Shown piece by piece: positions 52,695-62,223 of a stretch of 64,000 bases of DNA. The notes below the pieces were generated by a model. That model did not search any database, was not told the origin of the DNA, and saw nothing but the letters and a program-made list of their open reading frames with translations. This DNA comes from Bacillus dicomae (GTDB lineage: Bacteria > Bacillota > Bacilli > Bacillales > Bacillaceae_G): assembly GCF_006494425.1 (NCBI RefSeq), contig NZ_VHIV01000001.1, positions 930,001-994,000 on the forward strand, in the 5' to 3' direction. The position numbers and the translations under genes are program-made. How positions within the stretch are numbered: position 1 is the first letter of the stretch; every line of letters starts with the position of its first letter.

Positions 52695-53840
52695 ATGAAA
52701 GATATTTTATGGCTCATACAAAAAACGTTATCTGTACTTTTGAAAAATAAAAAAGGGTTAATCATTATTATTAGTTTGCCAATAATCGGGACGCTCATAT
52801 CTTTTTCGATATACGGAAATGCAGGGCAAGGAACGTTAAATATCGGGATTGTAAATAAAGAAAATGAGCCGATAGCAAACGATACGATAAAGTTTTTAGA
52901 AGGATTAAGTCATGTGAATGTGAGTAAGGTTAAGGAGTCTGAAGTAGAGGATAAGCTCACTTCCAAAAAACTTGATGGAGTTATTACATTAGCTTCTGGT
53001 TTTTCAAAAAGTGTTCGAGAAGGAAAACCAGATCATATTGAAATTGCATCGATTAAAGGTGATCAAGTAACGGGGTTTATAAAATCATATTTATACAACT
53101 ATATAGATAATGTAGCAGCTATTAGTAAAGTAGCAGGAACAGATCAAAGTGCATTTGATAATATGTACGCAGGGTATCAAAAAAGTTCATTTAAAATGAA
53201 AACGGAGACGCTAGAAGATACTTCGAAAAATAAAGATATGACAAACCAAACAATGGGTTATCTTATTATGTTTATGCTGTTTTCAGCAGTGAACTTATCA
53301 GGATTTATTTTAAAAGAAAAAGAGAATAGAACGTACTTTAGATTATTATCAACACCAATTGACGGAAAGAAATTTATATTGTCAAACATCGCGGTAAATA
53401 TGATGATATTAACATTGCAAATTGTCATTGCAATACTATTTATGACGAATGTTTTTCATACAAATATTAATATGCCTTTCATAGTAATGATTGCTGTGCT
53501 TATGATATTTGCTTTAATTGCAATTGGTTTATCATTAGTCATTGTGTCGTTCTCAAAAAGTTCAGCTGCTTCAAATGCAATGCAAAATTTAGTGATAGTA
53601 CCAACATGTTTGCTTGCTGGGTGTTATTTCCCGTACGACATTATGCCAAATGCAGTACAAAAAGTAGCCAATTTTCTTCCGCAGCGCTGGTTGTTAGATA
53701 CAGTATCGAAACTACAACAAGGAATCCCGTTCTCGGAGTTGTATTTAAATATTTTAATTTTATTTGCCTTTGCAATTGCATTCTTCTTAATTGCGATTTA
53801 TAAGTTTGGAAGAAATAATGAAACGAGGAACTTTGTTTAA
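52695..53840 (+). CDS. ABC-2 type permease 2
   Basis: A 381-residue permease with the same plan as its neighbour: helix near 18-38, external loop, then six helices (including GYLIMFMLFSAVNLSGFILK and LVIVPTCLLAGCYFPYDIMP). GGAGGGG is 9 bases before ATG 52695, which begins one base after the previous stop. Together with the gene upstream it forms the membrane part of the exporter. A strong terminator follows. Confidence 0.85.
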   Translation: MKDILWLIQKTLSVLLKNKKGLIIIISLPIIGTLISFSIYGNAGQGTLNIGIVNKENEPIANDTIKFLEGLSHVNVSKVKESEVEDKLTSKKLDGVITLASGFSKSVREGKPDHIEIASIKGDQVTGFIKSYLYNYIDNVAAISKVAGTDQSAFDNMYAGYQKSSFKMKTETLEDTSKNKDMTNQTMGYLIMFMLFSAVNLSGFILKEKENRTYFRLLSTPIDGKKFILSNIAVNMMILTLQIVIAILFMTNVFHTNINMPFIVMIAVLMIFALIAIGLSLVIVSFSKSSAASNAMQNLVIVPTCLLAGCYFPYDIMPNAVQKVANFLPQRWLLDTVSKLQQGIPFSELYLNILILFAFAIAFFLIAIYKFGRNNETRNFV

Positions 53841-53843
53841 TAT

Positions 53844-53879
53844 AAAAAAGGATGTGACGTTAAGTCACATCCTTTTTTG
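53844..53879 (+). terminator. Intrinsic terminator of the exporter operon
   Basis: Stem AAAAAAGGATGTGAC / GTCACATCCTTTTTT. Confidence 0.92.
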
Positions 53880-53951
53880 TATGAAGCATGAAATCTAAAT
53901 TGGAATGACAAAATAGAAAGGCGGAAAGAAAACGAGCGGAAGGAAATTAAA

Positions 53952-55163
53952 ATGATTAAAAAAATATTGCGAGTTATTTCTATTATTATGGCTATGTTTA
54001 TTTTTATATTAATTTGGATGCATATTGATGTCACACTCGGAAGAAAAATGGAGGCCGGCAAAAATATGCCGACAGAGTACGCTCCTCATTATAGTGACTT
54101 TCAATTGTATGTAAAAGGGAAGTCGTTTTATAAACAGTTATTTACTGACATAAGAGAAGCAAAGCAATCTATTTACACGTATTTTTTTATTTTGTCGGAT
54201 GATAAAAGTAGCCATACTTTTTTAAATTTATTAAAAGAGAAGGCAAAAGAAGGAGTAAACGTCTATTTATCAGTTGATCGTATTAATGATTTATCATTTG
54301 AAAGAAAGATGGTAAATGAATTGCGGGAAAGTGGTGTGCATTTTACATATAGTAGAAAACCGGAATTGCCGTTCGGATTTTATTCACTTCACCATCGTAA
54401 TCATCGCCGTATTACGACGATTGATGGGGAGATTGGATATACAGGTGGTTTTAATATAGGAGATGAGTACTTAGGAAAAGATAAGCGATTTGGATATTGG
54501 CGTGACTATCATGTGCGGCTTAAAGGAGAAGGAGCAAAAGATTTAGAAGAACAGTTTGCTTTAGATTGGAAACGAGATACGAAAGAAGATATAAAGAGGA
54601 GTACGAATAAAGCTAGCAAAGGGAATACATTACATACTATGACTAGTTACAATGGGCATTACGTTGCTGAAAAATATGTGAAGTTAATAAATGAAGCGAG
54701 GCATTCGGTTGTCATTACGACGCCGTATTTTATAGCGAAAAATAAAGAGTTAATGAACGCTTTAATCACGGCACAAAAACGTGGAGTTACTGTAAAAATA
54801 CTGTGGTCATATAAACCAGATATTCCTCTTATTAAAGAGGCAGCATATCCGTATATTCGTCAAGCTGTTAATAATGGAATTAAAGTATATGGTTATAAAA
54901 AAGGGATGTTTCATGGGAAGTTAATGTTAATTGATAATGAATTAACCGTTATCGGTACTACAAATTTTACAGCTCGTAGCTTCTATATAAATGATGAGAT
55001 GAATTTGTATATTCATGGTGGAACTATCATATCAGAAGTGAACGAGGCATTGGCGCAAGATTTTCATGATTCAAAAGAAATGACGAAAGAATTTTTTGAG
55101 AAGTTATCATTTTGGGAGCGTTGTAAGGAGAAGTTGGGGGGATTGGCTGATTTTTATTTATAA
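53952..55163 (+). CDS. Phospholipase D-family cardiolipin synthase-like enzyme
   Basis: A 403-residue membrane-anchored enzyme. One hydrophobic helix (residues about 5-25) is followed by two PLD domains: HHRNHRRITTIDG near 155 (HxR variant of HxKx4D) and HGKLMLIDNELTVIGTTN near 325. It probably joins phosphatidylglycerol molecules into cardiolipin, or acts as a related phospholipid transferase. Resembles the minor Bacillus Cls paralogue YwjE more than main ClsA, which has two N-terminal helices. AAGGAAA precedes ATG. Confidence 0.82.
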   Translation: MIKKILRVISIIMAMFIFILIWMHIDVTLGRKMEAGKNMPTEYAPHYSDFQLYVKGKSFYKQLFTDIREAKQSIYTYFFILSDDKSSHTFLNLLKEKAKEGVNVYLSVDRINDLSFERKMVNELRESGVHFTYSRKPELPFGFYSLHHRNHRRITTIDGEIGYTGGFNIGDEYLGKDKRFGYWRDYHVRLKGEGAKDLEEQFALDWKRDTKEDIKRSTNKASKGNTLHTMTSYNGHYVAEKYVKLINEARHSVVITTPYFIAKNKELMNALITAQKRGVTVKILWSYKPDIPLIKEAAYPYIRQAVNNGIKVYGYKKGMFHGKLMLIDNELTVIGTTNFTARSFYINDEMNLYIHGGTIISEVNEALAQDFHDSKEMTKEFFEKLSFWERCKEKLGGLADFYL

Positions 55164-55170
55164 AGGTTAA

Positions 55171-55203
55171 TGAAAAGGGTGTCTTTTATAGACACCCTTT
55201 TCA
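55171..55203. terminator. Bidirectional terminator
   Basis: Stem TGAAAAGGGTGTC / GACACCCTTTTCA between convergent genes. Confidence 0.88.
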
Positions 55204-55213
55204 TGAGAAATAA

Positions 55214-55957
55214 CTATTTTTCATGCACAAGCAATGAAGCATCATCATTAATCAAAGTCCCTACATGCTCACCTAAACAAATTCTTTTCATAACCCCAGG
55301 CTCATCAAAGTTAAAGACGTGTGCTGGTAAGTTGTAGTCTCGAGCAAGCAGTAAAGCTGCTTGGTCCATTACTTGTATGTTTTGCCTAACGATATCGTTA
55401 TAGTTTAGTTTTTTGTACATTTTCGCTGCTTTATTATGTTTTGGATCACTAGTAAAGACGCCATCTACTCCTTGTTTTGCGACTAATATAGCGTCACTAT
55501 TCATTTCAATGGCTCTTTGAACACTTGGGTAATCTGTCGTAACGAACGGTTGCCCGTTACCACCTCCAAAAATAACGATATACCCGTTATCTAAATGGTG
55601 GACTGCACGTAGGCGAATGTATGGTTCAGCTACAGCGTTAAACGGGATGGAAGTCATTACGCGCACTTCTTTATTTGTTTTACTTGTTAAAACGCCGCGT
55701 AGCATTAAGCTATTAATGATTGTACCTAACGTCCCGATATTGTCAGCTTCTACACGATCGATTCCCCATTCTTCTGCTAAATGACCTCTAAAAATATTCC
55801 CGCCACCGATGACGATGGATACTTCGATACCTAGATCAACAATGGATAAAATTTCGTTTGCGATATGTTCTAATCGTTTGGAGTTAAAGCTATTTCCAGT
55901 TTGATCGGCAAGTGCACCGCCGCTTAATTTAATTAAGACACGTTTATATGGTCTCAT
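55214..55957 (-). CDS. pyrH: UMP kinase paralogue
   Basis: A 247-residue amino-acid-kinase-fold enzyme phosphorylating UMP to UDP. MRPYKRVLIKLSGGAL, IVIGGGNIFRG, VFGGGNGQPFVTTD-like (IVIFGGGNGQPFVTTD) and DGVFTSDPK are PyrH landmarks. It is not in the rpsB-tsf-pyrH-frr cluster where the main pyrH of Bacillus normally lies, so it is probably a second copy. Start ATG 55957 has GGGGG upstream. A leader peptide gene with an internal terminator-like hairpin precedes it, suggesting attenuation control. Symbol denotes the family only. Confidence 0.85.
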   Translation of the reverse strand: MRPYKRVLIKLSGGALADQTGNSFNSKRLEHIANEILSIVDLGIEVSIVIGGGNIFRGHLAEEWGIDRVEADNIGTLGTIINSLMLRGVLTSKTNKEVRVMTSIPFNAVAEPYIRLRAVHHLDNGYIVIFGGGNGQPFVTTDYPSVQRAIEMNSDAILVAKQGVDGVFTSDPKHNKAAKMYKKLNYNDIVRQNIQVMDQAALLLARDYNLPAHVFNFDEPGVMKRICLGEHVGTLINDDASLLVHEK

Positions 55958-56078
55958 AACAATTCCCCCTATATAGATCGCAATAAAAAAGGAACAAAGG
56001 CGAATGCCCTTGTTCCTTTTTAAGAAAATGAAAAAGAAAAGAAGAAGATAAGACGAATTTTTGCACATAATTTTTCAT
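55944..56078 (-). CDS. Leader peptide of the UMP kinase paralogue
   Basis: A 44-codon open frame beginning ATG 56078, with AAGGAG eight bases upstream. It starts MKNYVQKFVLSSSFLFHFLK, then KEQGHSPLFLFYCD, and its TAA overlaps the first codons of pyrH in another frame. The codons spanning KKEQGHSPLFLF are the arms of an intrinsic terminator hairpin. Ribosome position on this frame could decide whether the hairpin forms. No homologue is recognised. Confidence 0.5.
   Translation of the reverse strand: MKNYVQKFVLSSSFLFHFLKKEQGHSPLFLFYCDLYRGNCYETI
55985..56021 (-). terminator. Leader terminator / attenuator
   Basis: On the minus strand, stem AAAAGGAACAAGGGC / GCCTTTGTTCCTTTTT then a T-run, lying between the predicted promoter and pyrH. 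It should end many transcripts before pyrH unless prevented. Confidence 0.75.
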
Positions 56079-56127
56079 ATTATCCACTCCTTTTCATTTC
56101 GATTTGTTTTAAGTATATATCTTTTTG

Positions 56128-56157
56128 ATTATACGAAACAATCTGATTACTTATCAA
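56128..56157 (-). promoter_or_regulatory. Sigma-A promoter for the pyrH leader
   Basis: On the minus strand, TTGATA (56157-56152), an 18-base spacer, and TATAAT (56133-56128). Confidence 0.65.
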
Positions 56158-56302
56158 GTATATTTTATTTCTTTTTAATGAAAAGGTGTCAATGAAAAAG
56201 AAAAGAAAAATTTTCGAATTTTTTGTGACGAACTTGTAGTTTTTTGTATGATTTTGTAGGTTCGCTTATATGATGTGTGTGTAAGCTTTTATAAATACGA
56301 AA

Positions 56303-56316
56303 TGAAAGCGTTCGCA
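56303..56316. promoter_or_regulatory. cre site (CcpA)
   Basis: TGAAAGCGTTCGCA fits the catabolite-responsive element TGNAANCGNTNNCA exactly, 19 bases before the gltP start. Predicts glucose repression. Confidence 0.72.
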
Positions 56317-56334
56317 TAAAGGGGATGAACATAA

Positions 56335-57606
56335 ATGAAAAAATTCGGATTGGCAACACAAATTTTTGTCGCGCTTGTTTTAGGGATTGTAGTAGGGGCA
56401 GTCTTTTATGGCAATAAAACGGCGATTTCTTATATCACACCAATTGGGGATATATTTATTCACTTAATTAAGATGATTGTAGTACCAATTGTTATTTCAG
56501 CATTAATTGTTGCAGTAGCTGGTGTAGGCGATATGAAAAAGCTTGGGAAACTGGGCGGTAAGACAATTCTTTATTTCGAAATTATTACGACAATCGCTAT
56601 TTTAATGGGATTACTCGCAGCGAATATATTCCAACCAGGTACTGGTGTTGATATGAGTAACTTACAGCAAAGCGATATTTCTTCTTATAAACAAACAGCA
56701 GATGCTACAGAGAAGAAAGGTTTTGCTGAAACGATTGTTCATATCGTACCGAAAAACGTATTTGAATCTATCTCACAAGGTGACTTATTACCGATTATAT
56801 TCTTCTCCGTGTTATTTGGTTTAGGAGTTGCGGCAATTGGAGACAAAGGAAAGCCTGTCTTTAACTTTTTTGAAGGTGTACTTGAAGCGATGTTTTGGGT
56901 CACCAATCAAGTTATGAAATTTGCACCATTTGGTGTATTCGCATTAATTGCGGTTACGGTTGCAAAATTTGGTGTAGCAACACTACTTCCTTTAGGAAAA
57001 CTAGTGCTAGCTGTATATGTAACTGTTATACTATTCGTTGTGATTGTATTAGGTATTAATGCTCGAATGGTTGGCGTAAACATTTTTACGTTAATAAAAA
57101 TTTTAAAAGAAGAACTGATTCTTTCATTTACGACAGCAAGTTCAGAAGCTGTTTTACCTAATATAATGAGAAAAATGGAAGAGTTCGGTTGTCCAAAGGC
57201 AGTTGCCTCTTTCGTTATTCCGACAGGTTATACATTTAACTTGACTGGATCGGCTATTTATCAAGCGTTAGCGGCATTGTTTGTTGCACAAATGTACGGT
57301 GTGCACATGTCACTGACAGAGCAAATAACTTTATTATTCGTTCTCATGTTAACATCCAAAGGTATGGCGGGAGTTCCAGGTGCATCGTTCGTTGTTGTAT
57401 TAGCAACGTTAGGTTCAATGGGGTTACCACTAGAAGGTATCGCGTTAATTGCGGGAATTGACCGCATTTTAGATATGATTCGCTCATCTGTCAATGTATT
57501 AGGAAATGCATTAGCGGCCATTGTTATGTCGAAGTGGGAAGGCGAATTCGATAATGAGAAAGCAAAACAATATGTAGAAACAGTCAAAGAAACAAAAGCA
57601 GCATAA
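56335..57606 (+). CDS. gltP: Glutamate/aspartate:H+ symporter (DAACS family)
   Basis: A 423-residue membrane transporter with eight helices and two re-entrant loops. FTTASSEAVLPNIMRKMEEFG (first 20 residues: the serine-rich hairpin) and VIPTGYTFNLTGSAIYQ are the substrate and cation motifs of the dicarboxylate/amino acid:cation symporters. Followed at 24 bases by aspartase, so uptake of aspartate (or glutamate) feeds that enzyme. AAGGGG precedes ATG; a cre site overlaps the promoter. Confidence 0.92.
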   Translation: MKKFGLATQIFVALVLGIVVGAVFYGNKTAISYITPIGDIFIHLIKMIVVPIVISALIVAVAGVGDMKKLGKLGGKTILYFEIITTIAILMGLLAANIFQPGTGVDMSNLQQSDISSYKQTADATEKKGFAETIVHIVPKNVFESISQGDLLPIIFFSVLFGLGVAAIGDKGKPVFNFFEGVLEAMFWVTNQVMKFAPFGVFALIAVTVAKFGVATLLPLGKLVLAVYVTVILFVVIVLGINARMVGVNIFTLIKILKEELILSFTTASSEAVLPNIMRKMEEFGCPKAVASFVIPTGYTFNLTGSAIYQALAALFVAQMYGVHMSLTEQITLLFVLMLTSKGMAGVPGASFVVVLATLGSMGLPLEGIALIAGIDRILDMIRSSVNVLGNALAAIVMSKWEGEFDNEKAKQYVETVKETKAA

Positions 57607-57630
57607 GAAATCGTTAAGGAGTGAATAATC

Positions 57631-59070
57631 ATGGCAACATTAACTGAAGTTAAAAATGGTGTTCGAATTGAAAAAGATTTTTTAGGTGAAAAAGAAGTAC
57701 CAAACTATGCATACTACGGCGTACAAACAATGCGTGCAGTTGAAAACTTCCCAATTACAGGATACAAAATCCATGAAGGTTTAATTAGAGCGTTCGCAGT
57801 TGTAAAAAAAGCTGCAGCGCTTGCCAATACAGATGTAGGAAGATTGGAATTGAACAAGGGCGGCGCGATCGCAGAAGCTGCTCAAGAAATTCTTGATGGA
57901 AAATGGCATGATCATTTCATCGTCGATCCAATCCAAGGCGGAGCAGGTACTTCAATGAACATGAACGCAAATGAAGTCATTGCCAATCGTGCTCTTGAAT
58001 TATTAGGAATGGAAAAGGGAGACTATCATTATATTAGTCCAAATAGTCATGTAAACATGGCACAATCAACAAACGATGCATTCCCAACAGCGATTCATAT
58101 CGCAACATTAAACGCATTAGAAGGTTTATTACAAACGATGGGCTATATGCATGATGTATTTGAATTAAAAGCAGAACAGTTCGATCATGTGATTAAAATG
58201 GGTCGTACACATTTACAAGACGCTGTGCCAATTCGTCTTGGACAAGAATTTAAAGCGTACTCTCGTGTACTTGAACGTGATATGAAACGAATTCAGCAAT
58301 CACATCAACACTTATATGAAGTGAACATGGGGGCAACTGCAGTTGGTACAGGCTTAAATGCAGATCCAGAATATATTGAAGCAGTTGTAAAACATTTAGC
58401 TGCAATTAGTGAACTACCACTTGTTGGTGCAGAAGACTTAGTAGATGCGACGCAAAATACGGATGCATACACAGAAGTATCTGCAGCACTTAAAGTATGT
58501 ATGATGAATATGTCTAAAATTGCGAATGATCTTCGCTTAATGGCATCAGGTCCACGTGTTGGTTTAGCGGAAATTATGTTACCAGCTCGTCAACCAGGTT
58601 CATCTATTATGCCAGGGAAAGTAAACCCTGTTATGCCAGAAGTAATTAACCAAATTGCGTTCCAAGTAATTGGTAACGACCATACAATTTGTCTTGCTTC
58701 AGAAGCAGGTCAATTAGAATTAAACGTTATGGAACCAGTACTAGTTTTCAACTTACTTCAATCAATTAGCATTATGAATAACGGTTTCCGTGCCTTTACA
58801 GATAATTGCTTAAAAGGAATTGAAGCGAATGAAGATCGCTTAAAAGAGTATGTTGAGAAGAGTGTAGGAATTATTACAGCCGTGAACCCTCATATCGGTT
58901 ATGAAGCAGCAGCTCGCGTTGCGAAAGAAGCAATCGCGACTGGGCAATCCGTTCGAGAACTTTGTGTGAAAAATGGTGTACTGTCACAAGAAGATTTGGA
59001 ATTAATTCTTGATCCATTCGAAATGACACACCCAGGGATTGCAGGAGCAACTCTTTTAAAGAAAAATTAA
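57631..59070 (+). CDS. aspA: Aspartate ammonia-lyase (aspartase)
   Basis: A 479-residue enzyme converting aspartate to fumarate and ammonia. GGAGTSMNMNANEVIANRA, SPNSHVNMAQSTNDAFPTA and [16 protein letters not shown] place it in the aspartase/fumarase family; the GAGTSMNMN and PVMPE forms mark aspartase against the fumarase at 8662. AAGGAG precedes ATG. It follows gltP and precedes malic enzyme, forming a route from aspartate through fumarate and malate to pyruvate. Confidence 0.95.
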   Translation: MATLTEVKNGVRIEKDFLGEKEVPNYAYYGVQTMRAVENFPITGYKIHEGLIRAFAVVKKAAALANTDVGRLELNKGGAIAEAAQEILDGKWHDHFIVDPIQGGAGTSMNMNANEVIANRALELLGMEKGDYHYISPNSHVNMAQSTNDAFPTAIHIATLNALEGLLQTMGYMHDVFELKAEQFDHVIKMGRTHLQDAVPIRLGQEFKAYSRVLERDMKRIQQSHQHLYEVNMGATAVGTGLNADPEYIEAVVKHLAAISELPLVGAEDLVDATQNTDAYTEVSAALKVCMMNMSKIANDLRLMASGPRVGLAEIMLPARQPGSSIMPGKVNPVMPEVINQIAFQVIGNDHTICLASEAGQLELNVMEPVLVFNLLQSISIMNNGFRAFTDNCLKGIEANEDRLKEYVEKSVGIITAVNPHIGYEAAARVAKEAIATGQSVRELCVKNGVLSQEDLELILDPFEMTHPGIAGATLLKKN

Positions 59071-59073
59071 AAG

Positions 59074-59100
59074 AAGAGGGGGGACAAGCCCCTCTTTTTT
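59074..59100 (+). terminator. Hairpin after aspA
   Basis: Stem AGAGGGG / CCCCTCT then TTTTT. It partly separates aspA from the malic enzyme gene. Confidence 0.75.
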
Positions 59101-59145
59101 GTTTACAATATAGAAATGCTATATATGAATAGAGGTAGGGATGTT

Positions 59146-60858
59146 ATGAGCAAGTTTACAGTAGCTTCTAATGGTTCATTAGAAACAACATTAAGAGGAG
59201 CAGAAGTATTATCAACACCACTTTTAAATAAAGGGGTCGCTTTCACGCAAGAAGAGAGAGAAGAATTAGGTTTAAAAGGGTTATTACCGCCAGCAGTTTT
59301 AACATTAGAAGAACAAGCACGCCGAGCATACGAACAATTTAGTTCACAGCCGGATGATTTATTAAAGAATGTATACTTAACTGCGTTACATGATCGAAAT
59401 GAAGTATTATTTTATCGTATATTAACAAATCATTTACGTGAAATGTTACCGATCGTATATACACCAACTGTTGGTGTAGCAATTCAAAGATATAGCCATG
59501 AATATCGTAAACCACGTGGTGTATATTTATCAATTAACGATCCGTCAGGTATTGAAGAAGCGTTCGCTAATATCGGCGCAACAGCAGAAAATATTGATTT
59601 AGTCGTAGTAACAGATGGAGAAGGCATACTTGGAATTGGTGACTGGGGCGTCGGTGGTATTAACATCGCAATCGGAAAATTAGCTGTTTATACGGCCGCG
59701 GTTGGAATCGATCCTAGCCGAGTATTACCAGTAATTTTAGATGTAGGTACAAATCGTGAAGAACTATTAAACAATCCATTTTATATTGGAAATCGTCACC
59801 CTCGTATAACTGGTGAAGCTTATGATGAGTTTATTGATACGTTTGTACAAGCGGTAAGTAAGCAATTCCCGAAAGCACTTTTACATTGGGAAGATTTTAG
59901 TTCTCGTAACGCACGAAAAATTTTAGATAAATATCGTCATGATATTTGTACATTTAATGATGATATTCAAGGTACAGGTGCAGTTTCCCTTGCTGCAGTA
60001 TTATCAGCAGTGAAAGCTTCTGGTGTACCGCTAAGTGAACACCGCGTTGTTGTATTTGGTGCTGGTACGGCTGGAATCGGTATCGCAGATCAAGTAAGAG
60101 ATGCACTGGTCCGCGTAGGCGTATCAGAAGAAGAGTCATATAAGCGTTTCTGGTGTATTGATCGTAACGGGTTAGTTACAGATAATATGGAAGATCTTCT
60201 TGATTTCCAAATTCCGTATGCAAGAAAAGAAGCGGAAGTAAGTGAGTGGAAAGAAAATGATGTGATCGGACTTGCTGAAGTTGTGAAACATGTAAAACCA
60301 ACAATTTTAATTGGTACATCAACTGTTGCGGGCGCGTTTAAAGAAGAAATTATTAAAGAAATGGCTTCTCACGTAGAAAGACCAATTATTTTACCGATGT
60401 CGAATCCGACGCCACTTGCTGAAGCAAAACCAGCGGATTTAATCGAGTGGACAGAAGGAAGAGCATTAGTTGCAACAGGAAGTCCATTTGAACCAGTTAC
60501 ATACAACGGTGTAACGTATGTGATTGGACAATCAAATAATGCACTTATTTTCCCAGGTCTTGGTCTTGGAACAATTGTCGTACGTGCAAGCGTCATGACG
60601 GATGGAATGTTCGCAGCAGCAGCTGAAGCAGTTGCAAGTATGGTTGATACAAGTCAGCCAGGAGCACCTATTTTGCCAGAAGTTGAAGAGCTACGTAATA
60701 TCTCGGAAATGGTAGCAATTGAAGTAGCGAAAGTTGCTGTTGCAGAAGGTGTAGCTAGAGAGAACTTAAGTAATAACGATATTAAGATTGCAGTGAAAGA
60801 AGCAATCTGGGAGCCTGAGTATCGCCAAATAAAAGCGGTAGAAAAGGTTACAATATAG
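59146..60858 (+). CDS. NAD-type malic enzyme (large form)
   Basis: A 570-residue enzyme oxidatively decarboxylating malate to pyruvate. [20 protein letters not shown], the catalytic [15 protein letters not shown] (Tyr and Lys nearby), [15 protein letters not shown] and [15 protein letters not shown] (NAD fold) are present. Length fits MaeA/MalS-type Bacillus enzymes rather than the ~410-residue YtsJ. ATG 59146 has AGAGGTAGGG upstream. It completes the conversion of aspartate carbon to pyruvate with fumarase. Confidence 0.93.
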   Translation: MSKFTVASNGSLETTLRGAEVLSTPLLNKGVAFTQEEREELGLKGLLPPAVLTLEEQARRAYEQFSSQPDDLLKNVYLTALHDRNEVLFYRILTNHLREMLPIVYTPTVGVAIQRYSHEYRKPRGVYLSINDPSGIEEAFANIGATAENIDLVVVTDGEGILGIGDWGVGGINIAIGKLAVYTAAVGIDPSRVLPVILDVGTNREELLNNPFYIGNRHPRITGEAYDEFIDTFVQAVSKQFPKALLHWEDFSSRNARKILDKYRHDICTFNDDIQGTGAVSLAAVLSAVKASGVPLSEHRVVVFGAGTAGIGIADQVRDALVRVGVSEEESYKRFWCIDRNGLVTDNMEDLLDFQIPYARKEAEVSEWKENDVIGLAEVVKHVKPTILIGTSTVAGAFKEEIIKEMASHVERPIILPMSNPTPLAEAKPADLIEWTEGRALVATGSPFEPVTYNGVTYVIGQSNNALIFPGLGLGTIVVRASVMTDGMFAAAAEAVASMVDTSQPGAPILPEVEELRNISEMVAIEVAKVAVAEGVARENLSNNDIKIAVKEAIWEPEYRQIKAVEKVTI

Positions 60859-60862
60859 AAAT

Positions 60863-60892
60863 AAAGCCCGTTTATAATATAAGCGGGCTTTC
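60863..60892 (+). terminator. Intrinsic terminator of malic enzyme gene
   Basis: Stem AAAGCCCG / CGGGCTTT with a longer imperfect extension, then a T-rich tail. Confidence 0.75.
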
Positions 60893-60931
60893 ACTTTTAT
60901 TACTGAAAAAAGAGTATAGGAAGTGGCAGCT

Positions 60932-62221
60932 TTGAATTGGAATCAATTATGGAAGAAAGATATATCTCTTTTAATTATATTAATGGTTGTTGTTCCGATT
61001 GCTGGAGAGCTTAATTTTCATCCTTTTAATGATACGTTTCGCGTTAGCTTTGGGACACCGCTTTTCTTCTTTTTATTACTATTTTTAAGAAGAATACCAG
61101 CAGCGGCTGCAGGTATTCTTGTCGGTATATGTGTCGTTTTATTCCGCGTATGTCTTGACTGGGTCATGCAAGGTTCATTTCATATGACAGAATCATTTTA
61201 TTTGCGCTATCCTGTGTTTTTTTATTATTTTATTTATGGAAGTCTTTTTTCACTTTGTAGGGTGAATAAGTTCCATCAGAATCCAATCGTTATTGGATGC
61301 CTTGGGATTACAATTGAAATTATTGCAAGTATGTCTGAACTAGCGATTTATCATATAGTTGTGCTCGGTACAACGATAATAGTTTCTGAATTAAATAAAC
61401 TTATTATTATTGCTATTTTCCGTAGTTTCTTTGCACTTGGCTTTTTAAATATGATGAATTTATATGAAACGAAATTAAAAGAATCACAAGTTAGAAAAGA
61501 AAATGAAAAAATGTTAATGCACTTGTCCAATTTATATGTAGAATCTGTTCATTTGAAAAAAACGTTACAAAATGCAGAATTAATTACACAAGAAGCGTAT
61601 CAATTATATCGGAATTTACAAGTAAGTGATCATTCGAATGGTAAAACAGCATTGAAAATAGCAGGAGAAGTGCACGAAATTAAAAAGGATAATCAAAGGA
61701 TTTTTGCAGGATTATCTAAACTGTTATTAGATAAAAATGTGGCTGAATATGTAGAGGGACATGAGCTTACAGAAATGATAGTAAGAATAAATGAAAAGTA
61801 TGCTGAAATGCTAGAAAAGGATATACGTTTTTCTAAACATATAGAAGGTGAGCATGCTGCATATCACGTGTATACAGTGCTATCAATCTTTAATAACTTA
61901 GTTGCGAATGCAGTTGAAGCAATTGAAGATAGAGGTCTCATTCGTATTAAGTTATATAAACGAGAACCAAATGTAATCTTTGAAGTAATTGACGATGGCC
62001 CTGGTATTGCACAAAAGTATAAAAAATTAGTATTTAAGCCCGGGTTTACTTCAAAGTATGATCAAACGGGAACACCGTCCACAGGTATTGGACTTTCTTA
62101 CATATATGAAATGGTAACAGAGCTTGGCGGAGTAGTAAGATTAGAAGACAATGAAACTGGAAAAGGGTGTAAGTTTATTGTTTGTTTACCGGAGTGCAGT
62201 TTAAAGCGGGAAGGGGAATAG
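60932..62221 (+). CDS. Sensor histidine kinase (GlnK/YcbA-like)
   Basis: A 429-residue membrane kinase. Six hydrophobic segments cover residues 10-185, with no large external sensor domain. A coiled linker leads to AGEVHEIKKDNQRIFAGL with a candidate phospho-His, then FNNLVANAVEAIEDRG (N box), DDGPGI and STGIGLSYIYEM (G boxes). This layout matches YcbA/GlnK of B. subtilis. TTG 60932 is chosen since AGGAAGTGG is 5 bases upstream; GTG 60923 is the alternative. It overlaps the next gene's ribosome site. Confidence 0.8.
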   Translation: MNWNQLWKKDISLLIILMVVVPIAGELNFHPFNDTFRVSFGTPLFFFLLLFLRRIPAAAAGILVGICVVLFRVCLDWVMQGSFHMTESFYLRYPVFFYYFIYGSLFSLCRVNKFHQNPIVIGCLGITIEIIASMSELAIYHIVVLGTTIIVSELNKLIIIAIFRSFFALGFLNMMNLYETKLKESQVRKENEKMLMHLSNLYVESVHLKKTLQNAELITQEAYQLYRNLQVSDHSNGKTALKIAGEVHEIKKDNQRIFAGLSKLLLDKNVAEYVEGHELTEMIVRINEKYAEMLEKDIRFSKHIEGEHAAYHVYTVLSIFNNLVANAVEAIEDRGLIRIKLYKREPNVIFEVIDDGPGIAQKYKKLVFKPGFTSKYDQTGTPSTGIGLSYIYEMVTELGGVVRLEDNETGKGCKFIVCLPECSLKREGE

Positions 62222-62223
62222 GT

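Noticed and set aside
54400-54440. Loss of the first HKD lysine in the phospholipase D-like enzyme as a defect
   Set aside because: The HxR form is, as I recall, found in minor Bacillus paralogues of this enzyme, so it is probably a natural variant.
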